This document shows, in pieces, positions 47,720 through 58,900 of a DNA stretch of 62,000 nucleotides; within the stretch, counting starts at the first letter, position 1; every line of letters starts with the position of its first letter. The stretch is taken from the NCBI GenBank assembly GCA_009746045.1, contig RPFO01000167.1, positions 1,975,652 to 2,037,651 on the forward strand, in the 5' to 3' direction. Source of the DNA: Mesostigma viride (lineage: Eukaryota > Streptophyta > Mesostigmatophyceae > Mesostigmatales > Mesostigmataceae). The notes beneath the pieces were generated by a model, which was given only the letters and a program-made list of their open reading frames with translations, had not been told where the DNA came from and did no database searches. A program made the translations under genes and the position numbers.

Positions 47720-48808
47720 ATGGCGCGGCGGAGAGCGACCCGAAGACACAGGGTGCGGGCGGACGACGCGGGGGACGACGACGGCCTGGGGGACCTGGAC
47801 CTGGACGAGCTGGTGGGCCTAGACATGGATGAGGTGGGGGGCCTTGACATGGACGAGCTGGGGGGCCTTGACATGGACGAGCTGGGGGGCCTAGACATGG
47901 ACGAGCTGGCCCGCTTCGAGGAGCCCGGTGACCCGCTTAACACGCCCGGGATGCCCGAGGGACTCGACAAAGCCGATCACGTTTTTTTCGACCTGGAGCG
48001 ATCCGCCCAGGATGGTGACGAGGAGGGGGGCGGGCGGCAACAGGCGCAGAGGCAGGAAACACAAAGAGAAGCAAAAAATCGTAAAGCCCGGGAAAGATAC
48101 GCTGAACTGAAAAAGAGAAAGGATCCCGACGACATCGCGACGAATGGCGAAGTCCAAAATCGGAAACGGAGGGAACAACGCGCCGAACGATGGAAGAGCC
48201 AAGACCCAGATGACATGGCATGGGTGGCAAAAGAACGGGCCAGGTTTAAGGAAGTGAATAAACGACGCACCGAACGATGGAAGAGCCAAGACCCAGACGA
48301 CATCGCATGGGTGAAAAAAGAACGGGCCAGGACTAAGGAAAGGCGTAAACAAGAATCTGAACGATGGAAGAGCGAAGACCCCAACGACATTGCATGGGTA
48401 AAAAAAGAACAGGCCCGCCACAACAAATGGCTTCAAAAAACTGCCAAGGAAGGGCAGGAGACGAATCACGAAGTCCAAAAGCGCTATTGGAGGGAGCGTC
48501 AGCGTCGCTTACGGATGGCGAAGAGATCCGCCACGGAAAGCGGTCCCTATCGACGACAAAGCCCTCCTCCTCCCCCGCCGGAACTGCCACAACAACAACA
48601 GATACCCGCCGACCCCAGGTGGCTCGTCCCCCCACCCGCCAGCGAGCAAGAGAGGCGCCACCGGGACAAAGGCAAGGCGGGGGCGGACCCGGAAGCGGCC
48701 TACCGATGGTGGATGGACAACTACGGCCCGCCACCGCCCTCGCCACCGCCACCGGACCCCGGCCACCCCACCGCCGCCAGGCGGGTCAGAAGGGCGCGAG
48801 CCCGATAA
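47720..48808 (+). CDS. repeat protein with WKSQDPDDIAWV units, copy 1 (362 aa)
   Basis: An Arg-rich N-terminus (ARRRATRRHRVRADDAG) is followed by acidic LDMDELGG repeats (four copies). Then come five imperfect units of about 22-27 residues with the pattern NRKRRE-x-RAERWKSQDPDDIAW-V-x-KERAR, then a Gln/Pro-rich C-terminus and a WWMDNYGPPPP segment. Intact. I do not recognise the family. The alternating basic and DPDD blocks suggest a nucleic-acid-associated or structural role. A second, broken copy follows at 48832. Confidence 0.6.
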   Translation: MARRRATRRHRVRADDAGDDDGLGDLDLDELVGLDMDEVGGLDMDELGGLDMDELGGLDMDELARFEEPGDPLNTPGMPEGLDKADHVFFDLERSAQDGDEEGGGRQQAQRQETQREAKNRKARERYAELKKRKDPDDIATNGEVQNRKRREQRAERWKSQDPDDMAWVAKERARFKEVNKRRTERWKSQDPDDIAWVKKERARTKERRKQESERWKSEDPNDIAWVKKEQARHNKWLQKTAKEGQETNHEVQKRYWRERQRRLRMAKRSATESGPYRRQSPPPPPPELPQQQQIPADPRWLVPPPASEQERRHRDKGKAGADPEAAYRWWMDNYGPPPPSPPPPDPGHPTAARRVRRARAR

Positions 48809-48831
48809 ATTTCGCAGACATGTATCAAAAC

Positions 48832-49879
48832 ATGGCGCGGCGGAGAGCGACCCGAAGACACAGGGTGCGGGCGGACGACGCGGGGGACGACGACGGCCTG
48901 GGGGACCTGGACCTGGACGAGCTGGCCCGCTTCGAGGAGGCCGAGCCCGGTGACCCGCTTACCATGGCCGAGATGCCCACCTTAGAGGACCTCGACGACC
49001 CCCAGGACCTCGACGAGGCGGGACCAGGACCAGACGACTTTTTCGACCTGGACGCGTACGAGAAGGAGCGATCCGCCCAGGCGGGTGACGAGGAGGGGGG
49101 CGGGCGGCAACAGGCGCAGAGGCAGGAAACACAAAGAGAAGAAAAAAATCGCAAATTGAGGGAACTACGCGCCGCACGATGGAAGAGCAAAGACCCAGAC
49201 GACATCGCATGGGTGGCAAAAGAACGGGCCAGGTATAAGGAAAGGAGTAAACGACTCTCCGAACTGAGAAAGAGCAAGGACCCCGACGACATTGCACGGG
49301 CCAAAAAATCCCGGGCCTACAATAGACAATGGCTTGAAAAAACCGCCAAGGAAGGGCAGGAGACGAATCGCGAAGTCCAAAATCGCAAATGGAGGGAACT
49401 ACGCGCCAAACGATGGAAGAGCCAAGACCCAGACGACATCGCATGGGTGGAAAAAGAACGGGCAAAATTTAAGGAAGTGATAAACGACGCTCCGAACTGA
49501 GAAAGAGCAAGGACCCAGCCGCCGTCGAATGGGCGGAAAAGGACCAGGCCAGGAAAGTAGAATCTCGCCGACGGATGGCGAAGAGATCCGCCGCCACGGA
49601 AAGCGGTCCCTCTCGACGACAAAGACCCCCTCCTCCCCGCCGGAACTGCCGCAACAGATACCCGCCGACCCCAGGTGGCTCGTCCCCCCACCCGCCAGCG
49701 AGCAGGAGAGGCGCCACCGGGACAAAGGCAAGGCGGGGGCGGACCCGGAAGCGGCCTACCGATGGTGGATGGACAACTACGGCCCGCCACCGCCCTCGCC
49801 ACCGCCACCGGACCCCGGCCACCCCACCGCCGCCAGGCGGGTCAGGAGGCCACAGAGTGCCGTGCGGAGGCGGCGCTGA
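48832..49879 (+). pseudogene. repeat protein with WKSQDPDDIAWV units, copy 2, two frameshifts
   Basis: A tandem duplicate of the preceding gene: the same N-terminus, a shorter acidic part (fewer LDMDEL units, with an extra DLDDPQDLDEAGPGP stretch), four WKS/RKSKDPDDIAW units and the same Pro-rich C-terminus. Relative to copy 1 it lacks one base near 49480 (GTGATAAA versus GTGAATAAA) and one C near 49635-49638. The span plus two is 350 codons. Probably not functional if the bases are truly missing. Confidence 0.65.
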
Positions 49880-49921
49880 ATACCGTGCATTTGCGCTCAC
49901 TGTATTGCATCCATCGAGGTT

Positions 49922-51040
49922 TTATTCATCATTATTATTATTACGCGTCGTTCCTAGCGCCCTCCGGGCCACCCCCGTCACCCACACCGTGCGCTTCTCC
50001 TCCTCCCCGCTGCCCATGCGCACGTTTCCTGTCACGGCGACCCCGTGGGGGGCCAGCAGGGCGGCCAGGTCCGCGTTGGGCACTCGCCGCGTCATGCGGC
50101 TGCCGTTCTGGAGGTACTCCACGAAGAACAGGCGGCGGAACTCCGCCAGCGGCAGGCGCCCGCCGCGTTCCAGGACCACCAGGTCGCTGTGCTGCAGGAA
50201 CAGCCGCAGGTACGTGTCCAGCGCCGCCGCCTCGCGCTCCTTGCCCTCCTCCTCGCGCCCGCCCCGCGCCTCGCCCGACCCCTGCAGGTCGTGCTCCTCC
50301 TCCTCCGCCGACCGCCACTTCAGCCGCGCCGTCAGCGCGTCGCCCGCCTGGTTGTCGCGCAGGCGCCAGCGCGAGGACGAACCCTGCTTGCGGCTGAACG
50401 CCGCCGTGAGCCGCTCGCGGATCTCGCGGACGCGCTCGTTCATCCACGCGGGGGGCGCGCCGCCCGCCTTCGCCATGTGCGCGCGGATCTCGCGCAGGCC
50501 CTTCAGGTCCGCCATCTCGCCCTCGGGGTAGCCGTGGCACTCCTCCAGGAACGACTCCTCCTCCTCCGTGATCTCCGCGAACAGCCCGTGCTCGCCCGCG
50601 TACGCGCTCACCCACCTGCGCATCTCCTCGCGCCTCTTGCCCGCCTCGCGGGCAGCCAGGAAACGCTCCCCGTTGAACCAAGGGGGGAACGGCTTCACCT
50701 CCCCGTCCGAGGGCACGGGAGCCGGATGGACCAGCGACACGTTCTGCGCCCAGTACCACCCCCCGCTCTCGCCCCCAGCGACCCCCGCCACGTGCATCAG
50801 CACGCCCCCCTTGCCCGCCAGCACGCCGGACCACAGGGCCAGGTCGTCCGCCACCGGGCAGGGGCCCGCCAGACGGGACGCGGCGTACGGGGGCAGACCC
50901 TTCGCCGCGAGGAACGCGTTGAAGGCGTCCGCCAGCTTGCCCGCCGCCGGCCACTCCTGGATGTGCGACGACGGCTGCACGCACGCGCCCACGAACTCGC
51001 ACATCAGACGCGCCTCGGACAACCAACCCGGATGCATCAT
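49922..51040 (-). CDS. hypothetical protein (372 aa), last viral gene before the host flank
   Basis: An intact ORF starting MMHPGWLSEARLM at 51040. The N-terminal 120 residues are globular with several Trp and Cys. The centre is a long charged helix (about residues 150-270, Glu/Arg-rich). The C-terminal 90 residues are again globular (LRLFLQHSDLVVLERGG ... FRRLFFVEYLQNGSRMTRR) and end in a poly-Asn tail. No family recognised. GC content still matches the viral region. Confidence 0.6.
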   Translation of the reverse strand: MMHPGWLSEARLMCEFVGACVQPSSHIQEWPAAGKLADAFNAFLAAKGLPPYAASRLAGPCPVADDLALWSGVLAGKGGVLMHVAGVAGGESGGWYWAQNVSLVHPAPVPSDGEVKPFPPWFNGERFLAAREAGKRREEMRRWVSAYAGEHGLFAEITEEEESFLEECHGYPEGEMADLKGLREIRAHMAKAGGAPPAWMNERVREIRERLTAAFSRKQGSSSRWRLRDNQAGDALTARLKWRSAEEEEHDLQGSGEARGGREEEGKEREAAALDTYLRLFLQHSDLVVLERGGRLPLAEFRRLFFVEYLQNGSRMTRRVPNADLAALLAPHGVAVTGNVRMGSGEEEKRTVWVTGVARRALGTTRNNNNDE

Positions 51041-52938
51041 GGCGCGACACTGATATGCCGAACGACGAGATTATTTTAGCGCGACCATAAACGCACGCAC
51101 ACCGCCAGCGGACTTGCCGACGTACTCACACACTCGCACACTCGTACTCTCGATCACGGACTCGCGCGCGGGGGACAGACAATCACGCGCGGGGGGAACA
51201 GGGAAACAGACAAGCACTCGGCGCGGAACGGGGGGGACACGCTGCGGGGTCCCCAAGCACTCGGCGCGGAACGGGGGGGACACGCAGGGGGGAACAGGGG
51301 GAAAAGAGGGGGTCACTCACGCAGTTGCTGGGGTTCATGAATATGCTCGCCAGCTTGTTGCAACGGTCATGCCGCCCTCGAGGCATGCCGGGGTACGTGT
51401 TGAATATGCAATATAAGCACTCTGCCATCCAAATCCTTCTATACATCATTACATTAACGTAGCAGCTTACCTTGATATTACCAAAATCAATCCTAGACAG
51501 GATTTCAGAGCTTGCCACGCATAACGTAAGCGAATCGGTTGAAAGCTGCCGGAAAACTAGAGACGTGCATGCAGCAAGCGGCGAACAAAACAACGCACCC
51601 TTCCAGGAAACCGTGCTGAAAGCTTAGAATAAAGGGATTTCTAAACGCAATAGACTTCGGGGGTAACCAAGTGCTGGATAATAGACGTACAATGGCATGC
51701 TATCTTTCCTGACAAGGCGCGCAAGAAATGGCAGCCACCCATGGACGGGTTGACAGCGCTAGCGCATAAAGCAGGACCTGGCGTTTTCTTTCCGAAAATG
51801 ACGAGGAAAAGTAATAAAATAAAAGGTTCTTTAACATTTTCAATCTCCCCGTTAATGAACGTTGCTTTCTGCATCGCTAGGGACTAAGAACCTTTGTAAT
51901 TATCGCTGTAGGCATGTATTGCTGCTTATTCGTTGCGGCAAGATTTCCGGGCCAGACCCCCTCGCAAACGCGGATGAAAAATGGCATCGATCTCGTCAAT
52001 AATACATCTTCGGCTACGCAAGATCATGATGAAACTTTGATTTGACGCATCTGCATAATTTTCTGCGGTCTTATTGCCATATTACTGCATTTATTACCGA
52101 ACCGGCACGTCGCCATGGCCAACTTGGCGCAAGGGTTACGCGCATCGTGCACCACAATTTCACGTGCCGAGGTAGCGTCGGGTACCGGCGGGAATTTTTT
52201 GGCGCGAAATAATTCCGGTCCGTCCGGACCCCTTAAATTAAAATTAAATTAAATTATAACATGCCTCCGTTGGGAGATCGATCATGTAGCACATATTCCT
52301 TGATGGGTGGTGGAGTGGAGAGAGCCGCGTAATCTGACTATCCTAACGCTAATCTATCTAGTCTAGAAAAATCCTAACTACCCTACTCATCAAAACGCCT
52401 CCTCCTCTTGGGGGGAGGTGGCTTGCCCACAGGGTCGGAAATGCATGCATGGAAATGTAATTAAGAAAGGCGCGCCGACTCAACACTCAAATTGATCGCT
52501 TGCAGACTCCCAAGACCTAATTAATTAATTAGTCACGTGTCCCCGTTGAGGGACCACGACTCCCAAGACCTAACTTGGTGGGGTGGGTGTACATACGTCA
52601 GAAACAGCGTCGATCACTCTTGTGTTCATTGTCTTATATTCAGAAAACCCGAAAAAATAGCCAACGTACAGGGAGAAGTGCGAGCTTCCACCTACCACCA
52701 GCAGCTTGTAACAGAACTCCGCTGGCCCCAGCTGAAAATGCTCAAGCTCCCTAATACCCTTTATGAATAAAACAGTGATATCCTGCATGTAGTAGTTCTC
52801 GACAAGATTCTAGACTGATGGTACTCGAAACTAGAGCATCTCGTGGTAAGCAAGACAGCCTATCAAAGAGACAGCCAGGGCATGCCAGAAATCATATGCT
52901 CACGTTGAGAAGATGTCGTCTCGTGAGTATGCTCTCAT
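51041..52938. other. virus-to-host transition region
   Basis: Between the last viral gene and the 3' end of host ST13. The first 280 bases are G-rich with direct repeats; from about 51,400 the base composition falls and becomes AT-richer, like the host introns. No intact ORF is supported. On the minus strand a short open stretch ends in a GTGAGT donor-like sequence at 51315-51320, which could be part of an unrelated host exon. The precise integration point is not visible. Confidence 0.55.
51211..51285. repeat. two 32-bp direct repeats at the transition
   Basis: Identical 32-bp copies (51211-51242 and 51254-51285) containing ACTCGGCGCGGAACG followed by a G7 tract, near GC-rich GGGGGGAACAGG motifs. 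They may be part of the viral terminus. Confidence 0.8.
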
Positions 52939-55900
52939 CTAGCAGCAACCCGGTCCGTGGTGGCCATGTCCATGACCGTGGCCACCAGGGGCCGCGCCGC
53001 CGCCAGCACCGTACTTCTTGGCAAGCTTGCTCACGAGTTCCTGCACGCGTGGGTCGCTCTGGTACTTGGAGATGTTGGCGGGGTTCGCCATCACTGCGTG
53101 CATCCACATGGTGTACAAGAACAGCCATGTAGATAAGTCAGTCAGTCAGTCAGTAAGTAAACAAGTCAGGAAGTAAATGAGTACATATCTACCATGCGCC
53201 GGGCCATGCCACGGAGTACCCTAATCTCATTAATGTAAACTTTAAATACAAAGATTGTCTGTATCATTCCTCAGCCCTAGCTGCATTTCGCGGGGCAGCT
53301 TATTAATGGTCTATCTACTATTTTATACTTATGTAAACCTAAAAACAAAGATCGGTTGTATCATGCCCCAACCCTAGCTTCATTAGACGGGCTGCAACGA
53401 CCATGTCCGGTTCCATGGGCATTAAACCATGAACTGACCAGCCGGACAATCAATTAATCTTAACTGGTCACGCGGTCCGTGGGCACGGTGCTACAGGTCA
53501 TCTGACCATGGAGCGATCCTCGGACATCAGACAAGGCACACGAGCACGAAAGCAGGCGGCGAGAAAGGCTAAGGGCAACCTCCAAAGTACCATGCCATAC
53601 AGTAAACTGGTAGCATTCGTATCTGTCGCCTCGCTTGATTAGTGTACTGCTTGCAAGCAAGCTTCCGCCCTAGGGGAGCAAGATCTGCAGTCTGAACGCG
53701 AGCCTTCCGACGAATGGGCTACCCAACTACACAATGGACTTGCAAAAAAGGAAATATTACTACTAACTTGTGATAAACGCATATCAATAAATGATGGACT
53801 TCAAACGACTGGGAGCTGGGGAGGGAGACACCAGGAGCACAATGCCTGCATGCCTATTCTACGCAAGACCAGCGTACACTCACACAGTTGGGTGCCTTAG
53901 GAGAGCCCACGTGCTGCGATACCCGCATGCTGGTGAACGTGAACATAGGGACACTACAGGGTGCTAAATGTACAACACACGGCGTCCTGGAATGCAGCCA
54001 CCATCATTTAGTGCTTATACCGTTCACGCGCTACCATGCCTGGTACAGTGACCGCTACCGATACTGACCGCATGCTGTAAATAGAACATGCAACGCCCTG
54101 GAACGCAGCCATCATGGTCTGGTCGGGCATGAACGCACACTACCATAGCCCCATGCCTAGTATTGTGACCAGTACTGTTACTACAGTGACCGCGTGCTAC
54201 ATAAATACTATATGAAACTATTACTAGAACACGCACCATCCTGGAACGCAGCCATCATCGTCGGGTCGGACATGAGCGCACGCACGTCAGGGTCCTTGAG
54301 CAGTTCTGCCATGGGGGGCAGGGTCACACCGGGGCCCTGCGCCTGCTGCGAACAGGTGCACAGTGACCGTGGATGGTGATCGTGGATGGTGACCGTGGAT
54401 AGCGGCAGTGGATCATGGCAGTGGATGGTGACCGAAGCCAGCAGTTGTACGAAATGAGACCGAAGCACAAGGGGCCCAGAGTTCGCTGTGAGTTAAAGAT
54501 CTCAATCGCGACAATACCACGAGTCATTTCAACGAGAAAAGCAAATGAGATATGATTGTTTCGAGCAAGGGATGGGTAAGGGGCGGTGAAGATGAGGTAC
54601 CTATACCAAGCCAGTGAAATGAACGATCAGCATGACCTGGTGAGTGACTTACATGGCAGGCCAGTGAAGGACTGTCCACAAGCCCTTGCCAGGGCGGTCC
54701 ACTTGTAGCCAGGCTAACCAGGGAAAATCACTTTATATACCCCTATACATCTGGTACAAACATAGATCTGGTACAAACAGTCGAGTCTTTGCAACGCTAT
54801 TCATTGATGGGTTACCCAACAATTGTGCTGGGACATAGCCCAAACCAAAGCTTAAGCATCTGTTATAGACCTTGATTGTATGGCCTAGAGCGACCACAAT
54901 CCAACTCGTTGGGAAAATCAATCCCTACCAACCAAGCATACTTCGCTGAATTGACATGCAAAAAAAAAAAAGCTGCAAGGTTTAGAGACGAAAACCCGTA
55001 AGGCTTCCCTGTACTTTTTCCTGCTCAAGCCCTGTGCCTTTTTCTGATTCCAAAATGATGCATCCGTGGAAAGCTGTACCGTTTCCCAAGGTGACGGGTG
55101 CTGGCTATACCGATTCTCAAGGTGACGGGTAATAGCTGCACGGGGGGGCGACCCTTGCTAGCTCCGCAATCCATGCCCCCAAGTGGCGTTACTCCATGCC
55201 TGCGGCCTATCCACTTGATGATGCCTGCCTCTCTCGACCTGATTTCCTGATTGCTCATAGGAAAAGAGAATGCACCCATGTCTGCCTAGTACTACACGCA
55301 TTCCTTGATACTCATGCGAAAAGTAGTACTGGACCAAAACGGAAGCGCAGAACAGGAAGAACCTCTAGGGAATAAGATAAGTAGCCAGTACAGTGAATGA
55401 CGGGCCAATACAACAGACAACTACTTGGTGCAGACGACACTGATGCCAGCCCACCTGGGTGCCCTGCGTACGTTCCCTAGACAGCCGGGTATCACTGTAT
55501 GTACAAGCTTATCTGTGAGCCAGAAAAATGACGAACAAAGCTCAGTGAGAACAACGCGGGCGGCATCCACCCGCGCGCTGTGGCACGCATCCACAATACA
55601 ATGGCACGCTGAGGCTTAACAGGCAACCCCGTCGATGAACCCTGTTCCCAGTCATGTATTCATTGATTCAAGTTACAGGGCGCCCCGGCAGGACCACACC
55701 CTGCCATCGGGGTCGTCTTCAAACTGTCACGGCCGCCCATGCTGATACAATCAGGTGCAGGGAGGACGCCGACTGGATGCCACACAAGTGTGACAAATCC
55801 TTCAAGGCCATCTTAACAGGACTGGTACACAAAATCGTCCCTGTCCTTTTTTATAATTTAACTATGGACCCATTCATGGCTCTTCCCCCCCCCTCTCCTC

Positions 55901-58900
55901 TCCCTTCAACAACAAACAGGCAGGTGCGAGAAAATCACACCTTTGGTTTGCTGTCATGGCAGGTCCCGCTCCCGCACGGCCCCCCCGCATGGCACCCCCC
56001 TCCGCTGGACTTGGCAGCGTCGGCTGCTTTGCGAGCGCGTTCGGCCTTCTCGTGGATGCGGCGCGCCTTTGCGGCCCGTTTCTGCTCGGTGCGTGTGCGG
56101 TGCTCCGCGATACGGTCCGCCTTGGGTTGCACCTGCGGGGGGGATATGAACACAGGAAATGGTTTGAACACAGGAAATGGTTTGAACACAGGCAATGCAG
56201 GAAAGGCATGGGAACGTTTGTGGGTTCAGAACGTTAAAACTGTAATGCCTTTGGTTTCACCTGCGGGAGGATAGGCACAGGCATGGTGAAGGCATGGGGG
56301 GGGGAAAGAGTAAACATTTGTGGGTTGAGAACGCTAAAAGGATAAATCCCTGGGTCGCGCCTGGGGGGGCATTGGCACAGACATAACTTATGGAAGACGT
56401 TAGTGGAACTTAAGAGCATGCGAGGGGTTGTGGACTAGGAACGGTGAATGCATGAAGCCTTTGGTTGAACATGAAGGGGTGAAGCGTGCAGCAACAGACA
56501 GTGAGCCGCCAGCAACGGGGCGGTTGGAAGCATAAAGAAGAATGGGTCAGCAAAAAGAATGCCTTGGGTTAGCATATGCCTTCAGGGCACACGAAGCCCT
56601 AATTGGGTAGCACCAGCAGGAACGAGGCGCGTAGCGGTTTCAAGAAACCAGGCGGTTCAAAGAAGAAAATATAGTCATGCGTGCATGGCTTATAGAGCTT
56701 GGCAACGCAACCGCTGCATTCACTACTAGGATACCACTTGGACTACTTGGACTGCTTGGACTACTTGGACTGCTTGGACTACTTGGACTGCTTGGACTGC
56801 TTGGACTACTTGGACTACTTGGACTGCTTGGACTACTTGGACCACTTAACCTGCTTGGACTACTTGGACTGCTTGGACCACTTGGACTGCTTGGACTACT
56901 TGGACTGCTTGGACTACTTGGACTACTTGGACTACTTGGACTACTTGGACTGCTTGGACTACTTGGACTGCTTGGAAACTTAAAGAGCCACGCACCTTCT
57001 TGAGGTACTGGTTTGTCTCGTCATCGTAGTCCAGCGCGCAGGCCAGCGACAGCTCCTTTGCGGCCCGCTCCCATGCGCCCTTCATTGCGTACGCCTCGCC
57101 ACGGTACTTGTGTGCGCGCGCGTTGTCCGGGTTGAGCTGTTGCCGGGTGGCGGTGGTGGGGTGGTGGGTAGGTAATCCATGGGGAGGGGTTGGGCGCAGG
57201 TTTGTTACATTCGTGTTTCATTTCGAGAGGGGGGGTCCAGGTTGAGCTGTTGTGCGAGGCAGTCGTAGGGTGGTGGCTGTTGTTGGCGTGTCATATTTGA
57301 CCGTGATAGTGGGGGTCAAATAGGCTTGTCCTGTTGTATGACTTTGGGTAGAAAGGCCGACCATGCGGCCCCCATGGAGGCAGCAGCAGCGGCGCATCGA
57401 GAGGCCCCGATCGGGATCCCGAAGGAAACCTCTCACAACGCTCGATCTTGTGTACTACCTACCAGCATCCGCTACAACGCTCGATCTTGTGTACTACCTA
57501 CCAGCATCCGCTGTGGAATGAATGATCCTATCCGTGGTATTGGTCAACTACTACCCGGCTGCTGCCTTAAAAATAGCTTTCTGCTGAAAGGTAGCTGAAG
57601 GGGAACAGAGCAACAACAGCACATACTCCCCATCAACACCATCTGCATGAAATACCACCACCCTCCAACCCCCCCCTCCCTTCCTCCATCCCCGCCCTCC
57701 TGTGCCCCAACCCCTGGGTGTGCAGCTGTGTTACGTTGATAGGATTCGGTGCACCAGATACTCAAGCCATGGAACCCCCTTGTCATGCCTTTTGTCCGTT
57801 GCAAGCTTTTTGTCTCCGCTTCATGACTGTTCTCCGTGTGCCCCACTCCCCGCAGAACATACACACGCCTGACCCCGAATACGCTTGAAGGTGGATGGGA
57901 CGACTGGAGGTGGAAATGGGCTTCCAAGCACACAGGTAAATACCTGCCCTCTCTATCACACCATCCCCCTCCCCTCCCCACCCTGCCGTCCTACTCCACC
58001 CGCCATCCCAGTCGTCTCCTTCCCTTCCCACCCCACCACTATCCGCCCTCCCTTCACCCACCTACACTGTGCGGTCACAATCCATGACGGCACTACTCAC
58101 CTTTCCCTCCCTAGTCATTCCCCAACCCTCCTCCCCACCCTACCTATTCTCACACCCACCATCCCGCCACCTGGTTCCTGAACATACAGCTACAGTCCAT
58201 TATTGGCACCATTCACCGGTTCCTGCCCCACCCTACCAACATCCTGCCCACTTATCACTCCTCCCCGCCCTAGTGTTCTCACACCCACCTCCACCGTGCA
58301 ATTGCAGTCCATGATGGCGACCGTCATCTCCCCCTCCCCTTTATCCTTCCCCCATCCTCCTACCTACTGTAGTTCTGACACCCACCTGAATCGCACGGTC
58401 GCAGTCCATGATGGCCGCGTTGGGGCGCTTGAGGGACACATAGATGCGAGCTGTGGGCACCCAGGGGGGGGGGAGGGGGGGGGGGGAGGAAGAAGAGGGG
58501 GTAGGGCGACACCAGCGCAAGGGGGGTGGGGGGTGGGGGGTATGCAGATGCAGGTGAGGGCACACAACGGGCGATTCGTGAGGTGCACGCATGTACAAGC
58601 ACAACGCACAACTTGTCAACTAAAACGAACAAACAAAACCCCAAGGTCACTATAAGGCACAACCCCAAGGTCACTTGTCACTAGAAACATGCACCCACCT
58701 CGGGACGCGTACAGTGTCGCCGTGTTTGGGCTCTTTGCGATCGCATCGTTGAGTTTCTCGAGCGCGCGCGCCGTGTCGCCTGCTACCAAAACCGGAACGG
58801 GGGGGCAGGAATGATGCGGTCAGGAGCCGAGACAGCAAGTGCGGCACGTCGACGGCTTCAAGAGGTAGGACCGCCCAGTGATAGACAGAAAAGGTATCGA

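Noticed and set aside
52537-52788. Small ORFs on both strands near the ST13 3' end
   Set aside because: They overlap each other and the presumed ST13 3' untranslated region; no family resemblance.
56677-57003. ORFs of LGLLGLL and YLDCLD repeats
   Set aside because: They arise from the 9-bp minisatellite in an ST13 intron.
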